DNA of 64,000 nucleotides from Erigeron canadensis (GCF_010389155.1 NC_057769.1:11408735-11472734), one strand, 5' to 3'. Positions 1-11,413 are shown, numbered from the stretch's first letter. Notes: generated from the letters alone by a model not told the origin. Made by a program: numbers and translations.

Positions 1-225
1 GGAAGACCTTGCTATATGGATTGTGGGCTAAAACATAGAATTATGAATGAATTAGCTGAATTGTGGGTTATAGAAACTATAAAGGTAAAAAAAAATTTTG
101 CTGGAGCGTAAAACTGAAAAAATGGAGGAAAACCTTGTTACGTGGATTGTGAATTGTGGGTTAAAACAAAAAATTATGATTGGATTAAGTGAATTGTGGG
201 TTATAAAAACTAAAAAAGGTAAATT
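1..225. repeat. imperfect tandem duplication, about 125-bp unit
   Basis: Two diverged copies of an AT-rich unit lie head to tail, at about 1-95 and 125-225. Shared words include the run of tgtgggtta followed by aaaac, then gaattgtgggttata and an aaaggtaaa tail. No coding potential is seen. Confidence 0.55.
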
Positions 226-429
226 TTATTGAACTATAAAATTTATTAAACATATCAAAAGTTTTTTAAAAAATAATTCCTGGGGGCCGACTTAATAGAT
301 ATAAAATTTTTTGAACGAAATACGGATATATTAGTACTGTTAAGCGAAGTGTATGTACTTGTTGCATTGGTTGATTTGTGAGACATATAGACTTGTGATT
401 GAAACGGACACACTTGTATTGTTATACAT

Positions 430-640
430 AGACGAGACACATACATTGACACCCAAGTATATAGATGTGTATACTTGATGATTTTGAGATGCCATGATGG
501 TCGGGTCGACAACATCATGAATATCATTGATTAGACGAGACGTACATGGACATCCAAGTAAATACACATATATATATACTAGATAACTTTAAGATGCCAC
601 ATTGGTCATGGTGATGACATGTGAGTATCGTTGCATTGAT
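430..640. repeat. diverged tandem repeat, about 103-bp unit, two copies
   Basis: The block starting with agacgagacacatacattg (about 430-530) recurs in diverged form from about 533. It shares the order agacgagac, acat-ga-acccaagta, a tatatacta stretch, agatgcca and ttggtca/atggtcg. The rest of 226-754 is AT-rich and holds no recognisable gene; the short open frames there have no coding character. Confidence 0.5.
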
Positions 641-1510
641 GACGTGATTGTCACACATATGATACACTTTATGACGTTGAGTTACATATGGCACATATCT
701 TAATATTGACATCACTTGTGCTTATTCATTTCACACATATATTTAAAGACTAAAAATTCTGTAACACCCCAAGATTTTAAGGTAAAAGAAATTAACCCCT
801 TTTCATAGTTTTGACATTAAATTCATTTCCTAGTATTTTATTTTTAGATATGGGGTTAATTTAGTTGGAACTTGAGCGGATAGCGTGTATTATATTACCA
901 AGAAATTAGATGGGGCGTGGCATCCCCATAATGTGTCAGCCACATCCATTCTTCATTACTCACACTTCCACTAATCTTCTTCTTCACCTCTCCATGCATC
1001 TCCTTCATTTCCTTATTCAAAATCAAAGTTTAATTCCTTCAAACTAAGGATAGAAATCATAATAATAATCATCACCATAAATCTTTGTCAAGAAATTGAA
1101 AAGTTGGGGTTTGTGGTGGAAGGTGGTGGTGGCCGAATTTCAAAGAGAAAAGAGGGGAAGAAGAATTTCCAACTCAATTCTTGAATTAACTTATTGTTTG
1201 TTGAGGTATTGATTTTCCCCTAATTAGTTTTCATCTTTCTTTTGAATTAGGGTTCATGGAGTGAACCAATTTGGGGGGTTTTTGCTAGAATGTAAATTAT
1301 GGTTAATTTATCCCAATTCCTTAGATAACCTAGTTTGTCATTGAGTTGTGTTGAGTTTGATTATGAAATTGATAAGTACATATGATAATTTTTAGTTTAT
1401 AAGAAAAGATGAGTTTTTGCTAGTGAGTGAAATGTAGATGAAATTGGTAGGTTGAACTACCTAATGTTGTTGAAGATAAAAGTAAATGGGACTCAATGAC
1501 AAATGGTTGG

Positions 1511-2599
1511 TGTTATGCTTGAGATTTTCATCTCCAAGAACTTCAGGTTCAAGATCTTCGTGGCCCAAGATCTTCGGGCTCCAAGATCTTCGTAGCTCAG
1601 GATCTTGGAGCTCTAAGATATATGACCGTTATTTTACTTTAACTAAGTAATACAGGAACAGGTAAAACGAAGACTTGCCCCCAAAGTCGGAATTTATAGT
1701 TAACAACGTGTGGAAATGGCTCCACAACGTCCATTCACCGAGTAATCAAGTGAAAGAGAAAAATCTGCTCAAGATACTCAAGATCCCTGATTTCCAGCTC
1801 AAGATCCTAGATTTTTAGGATAGTTAGTTGGATATTCTCTCTATAAAAGGGACAAGTGATTGCTAGGCTTATACACATCGACTCACCACTTAAAAAACAC
1901 TCTTTTCTCTCTATTTTCTTCTGTAAACACATCACACAAAACACTTTACATCATTGTAACACTTAGATCAATCACTTGGGCTCTCGAATTGTAATTATCT
2001 TTGATTTATCTTAATAAAAGTAGCACGGAGGGACGATTGCTTCCTCCCGGGGTTTTTATGCCGGCGATCCAGAAGGATTAAGGGCTTTTCCTCGTCAACA
2101 AATCACGGTGTTCTTACTCCTTCTATGCATTTTACTTAATATATATTTTATATAGCATTTTTCTTACGATTATCGCTAATATCTTTACATTTTGCTTACT
2201 TTTGATCAACTTTCACAAAGTAATCTTTTTATTTACATTCAAGTACATTAATTACTCATATTTTATGGCTTTTATACAGTTTCATAACGAATTCTTAATT
2301 ATTATCACGTTTCAACGTTTTTTATTCAAGATCTTGGCACTTTATACGTTCATTTATTAGATTTTACAAGTAGATCTTTACTTTTACAGTCATATCTTGA
2401 TAAAAACATTCATTTTAGCATTATCTTACGTGATTATTCAATATTTAGAAAATACGTTACATTTTCGCAATTATTTCAACACCTCAGTATATTGAACTTT
2501 CAAGATCTACAAGCACACAACCTCACGAATGAAAGTTTGGTTACATAATTAATCTAAGTTTTCAACGTAGATTATCTTAGGTGACTTTTGACCAAAACA
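1511..2599. mobile_element. solo LTR inside the chromovirus 5' LTR
   Basis: This 1,089-bp insertion starts TGTTATGC and ends AAAACA. It is flanked by the 5-bp duplication GTTGG at 1506-1510 and 2600-2604. The sister LTR at about 16735-16755 has the uninterrupted site. Inside, a TATA-like ctataaaag (1841-1849) and a transcript-start-like region fit an LTR promoter. No coding or primer-binding sequence is present, so it is a solo LTR left by LTR-LTR recombination. The family is probably Ty3/gypsy, but this is not established. It carries a local cluster of caagatcttcg words at about 1550-1620. Confidence 0.88.
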
Positions 2600-2964
2600 G
2601 TTGGTTTTTTGGGTTTAGAAAGGCTAGTGTTTGGGTATGACTAGGTTGAGCTAGTCAAGTTGTGAATGTAAGCTTATGCACTTTTATGTTATGATCATAG
2701 GTTGAAGCTTGTTTATGCATAATCGTTTTAGCGTTATTGTTCAAGTTGCGGAGGAGGTGAGTATATTTGCATACCTTCATGTATACGTTGGGTCAATCGA
2801 CCACATTATGTTGAAGTTTGTTTATCCATGTGTGGTGATTGATTTGGCATAGGCCCATATGGGGAATAGTTATGAGGCCTAAGAACCTCCGAGGCCTAAG
2901 AACCCCGATAGTTGATCTAGTGAGGCCTCAGAACCTCCGGGGCCTAAGAACCCCAATAGTCGAT

Positions 2965-3565
2965 TAATGATATACCCATACGGAGCTCTAGCTCCGTATC
3001 CGAAGCAGAAGCAGAATACGAAGTCACCTTCGTACAGGTAAAATTACTTAGACTCATAACGGAGCCCGATCTCCGTTCAGTAAGATTATTCCGGAGCTCT
3101 AAAGGTAACAATCACCTAGCTCCGAGGAAATATACAATAAAGATCGGATAAAGATCTTCTTCACGATTAATCTATTAAATATATATCGAAGCTCCGATAT
3201 ACTCGGACACGGCTTGGTAACAAGATTACCACAAATCTCCTCAAGAAGGAAACAAGATATTCACAAAGGAGGAAGAGATTTACTCTAATTCTCTTACCCT
3301 CCTCTCCAAGTTATCTACCCTCTATAAAAATAGAGGAGGAGCCTCACGGCATATTCATTCATATTGATACACACAATTCATATACATCATACGAATAATA
3401 TCAAAAACCCCAAAAAACCCTAAGTCGAACGAATCGACTTAGTCATCAAATCATCCGGCGTAAAGTGGTCTCTCCGACCCTCTGACCGTAAGGGAACCGC
3501 CGATAAACACCTATAACCCAACTCACACCTCTGGTTGAGCCATAGTGCGATTATTTTATCAAACA
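2965..3565 (+). repeat. 5' LTR of the TAT-type element
   Basis: Begins t(a/g)atgatatacc and ends aaaca just before the primer-binding site. It contains a ctataaaaata TATA-like box at about 3321-3331, near a plausible transcription start. It shares colinear sequence with 9904-10396. Confidence 0.85.
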
Positions 3566-3633
3566 ATATGGCGCCATCCTTGGGACACGCTTGAACGCAA
3601 AATCGGACCCACCATCGATCAAGAAAACTACAT

Positions 3634-4326
3634 ATGGCCGACCGAGATTTGGAGGGTACCGTAAACTACAGTGGCAGGTCACTTTGGGCCCTCACCAAAA
3701 TCGGCAGTAAAAGGAAGGATGTCGAGGGTGTCATTGCTGACATAACCTTCGGTTCTAAGGAAGTCGGCAATTTCTCAGAAGATCCACTGGTGATACAGAT
3801 CGCAGTCTATGATATCCTGGTCCATAGGGTGTACATAGATGGAGGAAGTGAGTGCGACGTTCTCTACGAACACTGCCACCTGCAACTTCCTGATACAGTC
3901 CGGAGTTCGATAACCTCCCCGAAGGCACCTTTAATTGGATTCGCAGGAGAGCGAACTTGGTCGATAGGCAAGATCCGCCTACCAGTCCAAATTGGCCGCC
4001 CTCCGACGGTAAGGACGGAGAATCTAGACTTCGTTATAGTAAGGTCCCCTTCGCCCTATAACGTGCTGCTAGGAAGACCTGCTATGAAAAGACTGGGGAT
4101 TGTTGCGTCTACAATTCACTCCGTAGTCAAATTTCTGACCGCAGAAGGGGTAGGGACGATAGAGTCCCTCCGTGGCCCCGTGAAACATGTCCATGATGTG
4201 AAGCGGGCCTGGGAAGAAACAAAGGTTAGCATCCCTACAATCACGGAAGAGGACAAGGACGAGGGTATCGCCATAAGCCCGGTCTTCCCGGAGCAGCTAA
4301 TCATGATAGGGAATACTCTGATATGA
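3634..4326 (+). pseudogene. TAT element protease region (gag-pol remnant)
   Basis: A 230-codon frame carries a retroviral-type aspartic protease. The active-site motif is Y-I-D-G-G-S at about residues 67-72, the D-G-G variant seen in TAT elements, followed by a glycine-rich flap and a hydrophobic LLGRPAMKRLGI segment near residue 150. In the family this enzyme cleaves the gag-pol polyprotein. The normal upstream gag (capsid and zinc knuckle) is absent. The ATG may be an accident of the deletion or the remnant of the original gag start. The frame ends in a TGA created inside a duplicated 27-bp word (see findings). Confidence 0.75.
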
Positions 4327-5540
4327 TGGGGATACCCTCCAGAGTTTAAGCCAAAGCTCCAAAAACTGTTAGAAGACAACATGGATGTCTTCGCATGGGA
4401 ATACTCTGATATGATGGGGATACCTCGGAAGATACCAATCCGGGGTAAGGAACTTATAACAGAACACAGACTGAACGAACATAAGCACCTAACCCAGTCC
4501 ATCAAAAGAAGAGATCCCTGGCGGTGGAAAGAGACCAAGCTGCATTAAACGAAGTCAACGAGCTCCTGAAGGCCGGGATAATCAGGGACTCAGTATACCC
4601 CACCTGGGTAGCCAACCCGGTCATGGTAAAGAAGAGCGACGAAGGATGGCGAATGTGCGTGGACTTCACAAACATAAATAAAGCAACACCAAAAGATTGC
4701 TACCCCCTCCCCGAGATAGACTGGAAGGTTGAATCCGTAGCGGATTCCAGGTTAAAGTGTTTCCTTGACGCATACAAAGGGTACCACCAGATATAGATGG
4801 CCAAAGAAAATGAGGAAAAGACATCATTCTACACCAGCAAGGGAATATATTGCTACACGAAAATGCCGTTCGGCCTCAAAAATGCAGGGGCCACATATCA
4901 GCAGCTCGTGGACAAAGTCTTTCATCATCAGTTAGGCAGAAACCTAGAAGCCTATGTGGATGACATGGTCATCAAAAGCAGAAGTGAAGAAGACTTGCTG
5001 ACGGATGTGCATGAGACCTTCAATACGTTGAGAGGAATCAACATGAAACTCAACCCGAAAAAATGCTCCTTCGGCGTGGAAGAAGGGAAATTTATAGGAT
5101 ACTACATAACAAAGAAAGGGATCCAGGCTAATCCGTCAAAAGTCAACAAGCTTTCGCAGCTACTCCCGCCAACTTCGATAAAGGAAGTACAAAGCCTGAA
5201 TGGGAAATTGGCAGCGTTAACCAGGTTCTTGTCTAGAGGCGCTGAAAAACAGCTTCCATTCTTTAAAACGCTCAAAGGTTGCATAGATAAAAAGACTTTC
5301 AAATGGACCGTCGAAGCCAACGAAGCATTTGAACAGATGAAGAATTATATCGCGGAGCTTCCAACTACGATGTCCTCGATAGCTGGAGAGACTTTGTATA
5401 TATACATTGCGGCATCCGAAGAATGTGTAAGCTCCGTACTACTGGCGGAAAGGGACAGAAAGCAAATCCCTATCTAGTTCGTTAGCCGGATTCTACAAGG
5501 AGCTGAAGCGAGATACTCGGAGCTCGAAAAACTAGTCTTG
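4327..5540 (+). pseudogene. TAT element reverse transcriptase and first RNase H, broken
   Basis: The RT is read across 4330-5300. It has the fingers motif VANPVMVKK, a DFTNINKAT segment, the MPFGLKNAGATYQ block and the catalytic YVDDMV box near 4950-4970. A connection segment and a retroviral-type RNase H follow (LYIYIAASEECVSSVL onward from about 5393). In-frame stops fall near 4324, 4795, 5475 and 5568. Several look like C-to-T or G-to-A transitions, as expected from methylated-cytosine decay. No functional product can be made. Confidence 0.85.
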
Positions 5541-5714
5541 TCATTAGTCCACACCGCTAGAAGACTCTAACGATACTTCCAGGCCCACAACATTGTGGTT
5601 CTGACAGACAAACCAATAAAGCAGGTGTTGCTCAAACCTGAAAAATCGGGAAGGATGGCCAAATGGGCGATCGAGCTCGGAGAACACGACATAGAATTTC
5701 GTCCCTGAAACTCC

Positions 5715-6557
5715 ATGAAAGGTCAAGTGCTTGCAGACTTTATAGCAGAAACCCGGCATAATAAAGAAACCGGGGTTACAAGTCATTCAAGCACACTTAC
5801 CGTCACCGAAGAAAGTGATGGCAACAAATGGCAGCTATATACGGACGGAGCGTCAAGCAAGAGCGGCTCCGGAGCAGGTCTGATGTTGATAGGACCTGAT
5901 CAGAAGGAATATACCTATGCGTTGCGATTCAAGTTCGAGACAACAAATAACGAAGCAGAATACGAAGCACTACTAGCAGGGCTCCGGATAGCAAAGGATA
6001 AGAAAGTTAGACACATACACATGTATGTAGACTCACAGCTAGTAGCCAAGCAAGTTCAAGGGGAATTTGAAGCAAAGCAACCAACGGTTAAAAAATATTT
6101 AGAAAAAGTCCATGAATTGATAAATTGCTTCGGGTCGTTCGAAATAGATTACATAAGAAGGAACCAGAACCAAAAAGCGGATGCGCTCAGCAAATTGGCA
6201 TCCCTGACATTTTCTCATTTAGCTAAAGACGTCCTAACAGAAGTTCTCGAAGATAGGTCAATAGAAGGAAAGGAGGTACTAGCAACAGTTACCGAAGACC
6301 CGAATAGCTGGATGACACCCATAAAGGAATATCTAGTAAGTGGGCTTCTCCCAAAGGACAAGAACAAAGCACGGAAAATAAGAATTAAAGCGCCCCAATT
6401 CAAATTAATGGATGGGGTCCTGTATAAAAAAGCCTTCCTGACACCATGGTTAAGATGTGTCGGGCCAAATGAAGCAAACATGATAATAACAGAAACACAC
6501 GGGGGGATATGCGGGCATCATGCCGGACCAAGGTCGATAGTAGCAAAGATACTATGA
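5715..6557 (+). pseudogene. TAT element second (archaeal-type) RNase H
   Basis: This 280-codon open stretch begins in the retroviral-type RNase H tail (VLADFIAET). It then contains a complete archaeal-type RNase H: LYTDGASS around residue 42 (first Asp), NNEAEYEALLAG near residues 76-87 (Glu), MYVDSQLV near residues 101-108 (Asp) and ADALSKLAS near residue 157. A duplicated RNase H is a hallmark of the TAT lineage. The end of the frame enters the integrase zinc-binding region, where a TGA interrupts it. Confidence 0.85.
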
Positions 6558-6578
6558 CTCGGCTACTACTGGCCAACT

Positions 6579-7541
6579 ATGCATCAGGACGCATCAGTAA
6601 CGATACGAGTATGTGTAAACTGCCAACTACACGCAAATGTCAGTAGGATGCCCAAACAAGACATGACCTCCGTTATCTCAGCCTGGCCCTTCGCACAATG
6701 GGGAAAAGACATAGTCGGACCATTACCAGCAGCGCCATCAGGACATAGGTTTTTAATTGTCGTGATCGATTACTTCACCAAATGGGTAGAAGCGAAACCG
6801 CTGATAGAAATCACTGGGAAGAACGTCGAAAAATTTGTCTTCGAGCATATAATTTTCCGATTCGGGGTGCCACATATCATCATCTCTGATAATGGGAAGC
6901 AATTCTCGGAGGGCACATTCCCAGATTTCTGTGGCTGGTTAAAAATACAGCAAAACTTTACCTCCGTATACCACCCCCAAGGTAACGGAATGGTTGAAGT
7001 AACGAATCGCGATCTAGTCAAAGGCATCGAGAAAAGACTGGGACCTACTCGAAAAGGGTGGGTCGACGAAATACCCTTAGTATTGTAGGGACTAAGGACC
7101 ACACCAAAAAGGGGAACAAAAGAGACCCCCTTCAGCTAGGTATACGGGTCAGAAGCAGTCTTACCAACAGAGCTTCAGGTCTCTACCTACAGGGTATCTA
7201 ACATGGAAACGGAGAACAATTACGATAATCTCCGAATAAACCTTGACATCCTGGATGAAAGAAGGGAAATAGCGGCAATCCGAACAGCTTCCTACCGACA
7301 AAAAGTAGAAAATTACTACAACAAAAGGGTACGGAAGTCAACCTTCAAGCCAAGAGATTATGTGCTCAGACTAAATAGTCAGAGCGGAGAAGAAGAAAAA
7401 GGAAAACTTGGCCAAACATGGGAAGGACCATACAAGGTAACCCAGGCCTACGGAAATGGAGCATATGACCTGGTCGACATGGAAGGCAACTCAGTCGGAA
7501 GGCCATCGAATGCAGTAAACCTCCGCCGTTTCTATCACTAA
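6579..7541 (+). pseudogene. TAT element integrase, broken
   Basis: The integrase spans the zinc-binding tail (VCVNCQLH), the core with KDIVGPLP (first Asp), IISDNGKQF (second Asp) and NGMVEVTNR (Glu), and a C-terminal DNA-binding tail ending at the TAA at 7539. Stops at about 7086 and 7137 separate core from tail. The last 112 codons are open and basic. In the family it inserts cDNA copies into the genome; this copy cannot. Confidence 0.85.
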
Positions 7542-7862
7542 GGACAAAGCTCCAAAAACACGTATCACCCGATTTGGAGCAAGTCTTTTAATAAAATAAA
7601 AATTTCTCTTAAGCTAACAGGGTCGCAACCTTTCGCAAATAATAATTATGAGTGCGTACAAGTAATTAAAAAAATACCTGAATGTTGGAGTAAGAGGACG
7701 CTCGTAAAATCCAACATAATCACAGCACAAATCTATATATATAAGTATAGATAAAAGCTTGGTTAAAACTCAAGCACGCAGATATAAGTCTTTAAACAAA
7801 GATATAAATCAAAATGTGCAGAGAATATAACAAACAGAAATATTAATGTTTAAAGACATTAA

Positions 7863-9673
7863 TTACGATGAGCAATGGGGTTTCTTCTGGAGCAATTCTT
7901 CAACAGAGGCAGATTCACCAACAGAGATATCTTTCACGAAAGGGAAATCCGCGTGGGCAAGAGCATCTTCGGCTGCTAGCACTCTTTCCGCAGTCTGGTC
8001 AGAAAAATCGGGCGCCAGGGCAACCAACCCATCCCTGGCTAATTGAGTCAGGATCGATACCCTCTCCTGAGCACGATTGGCATTTACCACCTCCGCCAAC
8101 AAGATGCCAGCCTCTTCACTTCTGATCAACTTGGTACAAACATAAGGGATAACCTCATATATAAACCTTTTCGACTTCAACTCTGCAGCAGCAGCCCTTT
8201 GATTAGCCCCCGCCAGTTGGCCCTCAAGCTCAACAACACGGGCATCCCTCTCGTCCACGACCTTCTTACTGGATTCACAGTAGGCACCCATATGATTTAT
8301 CTTCGCATGAACACCCTGCAACTGTTTTACAAGAGCAACAGATTGCTCTCGCTTCTTAGCTAGCTGCCTCTTCAACAAAAGTTGATCATTTTGCAAACGA
8401 TTGATAAAAAATTGTTCCCCATGAAAAGAATCACAAACAGAAGATCCCTCCTCACGATTGCGCCCCTCAAGTTAGCCAACTGCCCCTCCATATCCTCTTG
8501 CTGCTGAGCTAATAAACGAAGACGAGCACCTATAACCGTCTTGATCACGGTATTCATATAAACAAGCTGGTTGTGAGAAGCTTGAAGATTCCCTGCATCT
8601 AAAGTCATAAGCTCTCGAATCCAATCCTCTGGAACAAATTGCAGTAAAGCATTCTCCACTACATCAGGCTCAGGAACATCTGTAATGCAACACAATTATG
8701 AGCACAGCCTGAGGATATAAAAATAACAACAAAAAGATACTTACTAATTTTTATCTCCTCAGGTCGAAGTTCACCTAATAGCAAAGTATCAAAAATAGAT
8801 TGCGGTTTCGCTTTTCCCTTTGAGGATTTGGAAGATGACCTCGATGAGACTTTTCTCTTCTTGGAGGGAGTAGCAGCAGGTGGAACTTCTCTTTCAACAT
8901 CAATAATCTCATGCTCAATGGTCTCTGCAGATGACAGATTCGCAGCAATCACAGACAATTTAGGCTGACACTCTAACAACGGACCCTTCACAAGTTCCTT
9001 CAACACAAATTCTAGCATCGACTCCTTTGGGCCAATGTTTTAGTATGCCGGCCTGATGCAGCACAACGTCAGGATAGCGGTCCAATTTGACCGGATTCTG
9101 TAGAAGTTGATGATACAGGGTCGATTCAAGGGCATGAGAAGGAGCTGCCTCCTTAAACTTCGTTGGCTTCTCACCAGCTATCAATGGTTCATAAGCTTCA
9201 GGAATCACAGAGCACTCAATAAAAACAAATTCATTCTTCCACCCCCGTACATCAGTACTACTAGGAAGAAATATCTCTACTTTGGGTTTCTTCTGAATAG
9301 TCACCCAATCATCAGCATCACATAAATCAAAATAGGCAGAAAAAAGATCTACGGTTGGCTCGCCATCGTAAGCGCGACAGAGGATCTCAAAACCAATAAT
9401 ACGGGCAACGTCGTTTGGATGCATATAAGAAAAGGGACAGTTATAATGGCTAAGAACATCAAGGAAAAAGGGGGAGAGAGGGAACCTCATATTTCCTCGG
9501 ATTACATGGGCGACATACAGACCCACATAACCCTGAGGCGGGTCTGCGACAGTTTGACCAGAGGACGGTAACTGAACCGCCTTATCACAATCTGCCAAAT
9601 ACGTGGTACAAAACCACCACAACCCCTCAGGGATAATAACGGAAGACAAATCATTCCGTCCTACCTTTGCCAT
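7863..9673 (-). pseudogene. antisense ORF of the TAT element (Transposase_28-like, coiled coil)
   Basis: A coding unit runs opposite to the element's pol. The first part (9673 to about 9040) resembles the 'putative gypsy type transposon' family (Pfam Transposase_28), with a PLSPFFLDVLSHYNCPFSY block, PNDVARIIGFEIL and FSAYFDL. A basic serine/lysine-rich linker follows, then a canonical intron (GTAAGT donor near 8742, ACAG acceptor near 8688). The end is a long Gln/Glu/Ala-rich coiled coil finishing at 7863. Frameshifts near 9035 and 8460 break it. Antisense ORFs of this sort have been described in TAT elements; their function is unknown. Confidence 0.65.
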
Positions 9674-9903
9674 TACAGCGATAAGTTAAGAAGAAATAAG
9701 AAAGATCATGTGAGTTACCTGGAAACGAAGGAAAATTAGGGCAGAGCGATCACGAGCGATTGGGGAAATGATCAGATCAGAACATACAGGTAAATACAAA
9801 GGTATTCCCCTTCACTATTTTAATTTTTCATTTTTAACCCTCGAGATATTTTGGAGTCTAACAAAACAGCCAGCCGCTACCTCTTTCCTTAGACTTGGGG
9901 GCT

Positions 9904-10396
9904 TGATGATATACCCATACGGAGCTTTAGCTCCGTATCCAAAGCAGAATACGAGGTCACCTTCGTACAGGTAAAATTACTTAGACTCATAACGGAGCCC
10001 GATCTCCGTTCAGTAAGATTATTCCGGAGCTCTAAAGGTAACAATCACCTAGCTCCGAGGAAATATACAATAAAGATCGGATAAAGATCTTCTTCACGAT
10101 TAATCTATTAAGTATATATTGAAGCTCCGATATACTCGGACACGGCTTGGTAACAAGATTACCACAAATCTCCTCAAGAAGGAAACAAGATATTCACAAA
10201 GGAGGAAGAGATTTACCCTAATTTTGTTACCCCCCTCTCCAAGTTATCTACCCTCTATAAAAATAGAGGAGGAGCCTCACGGCATATTCATTCATATTGA
10301 TACACACAATTCGTATACATCATACGAATAATATCAAAAACCCCAAAAAACCCTAAGTCGAACGAATCGACTTAGTCATCAAATCATCCGGCATAA
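9904..10396 (+). repeat. 3' LTR of the TAT-type element, right end deleted
   Basis: Colinear with 2965-3465, but stops at the word gcataaa and passes straight into chromovirus LTR sequence. About 100 bp of the LTR end is missing, together with the right target duplication. Confidence 0.88.
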
Positions 10397-10831
10397 ATGT
10401 ATGCAAGTATATTCACTAAGCCTTTGCTTATATTTTAGTTGTTGATGTTTTCTTATAGGCGGTGCTGTAAGAAGGAACTAGTTGATTTATTAGAAGCTTA
10501 AAGTTAAAGTTCTTTTGGAAGATTTGGAGGTAGAAGGTTTGACCATACTTGGAAGTATGGTGTTTTATTTTGGTAGATACTTAGATATCCCACCTCTTCA
10601 TGGCTCTTGATGCATTGTCTTCTTTGGTAAACTTGGCTTTTGTCAACTTGGGTAATGACCCATTTAATGGTGTTCATGAAATTTGAAACAAGTTGATATT
10701 GTAAGTATGTTAAAATGTGTCTATATTGTTCTTGCCAATCTTTGAAATGTGTTTTATGGAGTTCATATTGAAATGTGGAGGTTGTAAGTTTGTTCAAGTA
10801 TTGAAATGGTTTTAGGCTTGTTGATCAGGTG

Positions 10832-11031
10832 CCCACTGCAGCGCAGTGGGGGTGGTTTTGCCCACTGTGGCGCAGTGGGATCCCACGGCAAAAAAGTGTT
10901 GTTCCTCCCACTGCGGCGCAAGGGGGTGTGTCAAACCCACCGCGGCGTAGTGGGGCATTTCCAGACTTGAGTCTGGGACTTTCCACTGCAGCCCAGTGGG
11001 AGTGCTCAACTCCACTGCGGCGCAGTGGGGG
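10832..11031. repeat. cluster of palindromic CACTGCGGCGCAGTG units in the 5' LTR
   Basis: About six copies of an 18-bp inverted-repeat word close to CCACTGCGGCGCAGTGGG are spaced 20-45 bp apart, some degenerate. Each could form a short GC-rich hairpin in an otherwise AT-rich LTR. Confidence 0.85.
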
Positions 11032-11088
11032 ATATATATATAAAAAAAATGTCGTGTTTTCGGTTTATCGAGTCCAGTCCTTTCAAGT

Positions 11089-11100
11089 TGGTATCAGAGC
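11089..11100 (+). other. primer-binding site of the chromovirus
   Basis: tggtatcagagc lies four bases after the 5' LTR end and matches the 3' end of plant initiator-Met tRNA. The interval to the gag start (11414) is an untranslated leader. Confidence 0.88.
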
Positions 11101-11413
11101 CGGGATTTAAGGGATTTAGGTATTCCCTCGTGTAGAGAGTGCTTAGACTTAAACCTTAGTTGAGACTCGACCTTAGGTGACCGAAATTTTATATGGGACC
11201 GAAAGAGGGTTTGGTAATGTTAACTTATAAACTTTCTAGTATTAAAGCACAACAAGAAGCCGACCTTATTGTGGTTGAAGTACTAACAAATTTATAAACT
11301 AACGGCATCAAGCTTTGGGACGGTTTAGTATAAAGTTATAGGTTTGGAATTTCAGTTTGGTTAAATGGATAGGTTGTGTGGTTTAAATTCGTTTTATCTA
11401 CTCTTATTATAGT

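Larger units (their letters stand above)
2965..10396 (+). mobile_element. TAT-type Ty3/gypsy element, gag-less, in the chromovirus 5' LTR
   Basis: The 5' LTR spans about 2965-3565 and the 3' LTR is truncated at about 9904-10396. The primer-binding-like site tggcgccatccttggga (3569-3585) is typical of TAT/Ogre/Retand elements, as is the purine tract (about 9890-9903). Internal order is protease, RT, RNase H, a second archaeal-type RNase H, integrase, then an antisense coding unit. Gag is missing: only about 70 bp separate the primer site from the protease frame. By eye the two LTRs differ at about a dozen bases plus one 6-bp indel over some 490 bp. No target duplication survives because the right end was deleted. 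Confidence 0.9.
760..11085 (+). repeat. 5' LTR of the chromovirus, interrupted twice
   Basis: LTR sequence is present at 760-1510, 2600-2964 and about 10394-11085, colinear with 15995-18016. Gap one is a solo LTR with a clean target duplication. Gap two is the TAT-type element, and here about 132 bp matching 17087-17218 is missing. A further segment of roughly 80 bp, present in the 3' LTR at about 17465-17545, is absent near 10637. The right end holds a cluster of palindromic CCACTGCGGCGCAGTGG-like units. Confidence 0.9.

Noticed and set aside
255..715. Three minus-strand open frames
   Set aside because: They overlap a diverged tandem repeat, have Met/Ser/Tyr-rich random composition, and no domain or splice context.
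10832..11031. CRISPR-like array
   Set aside because: The units are palindromic words in a plant LTR, with irregular spacing and no conserved repeat-spacer order.
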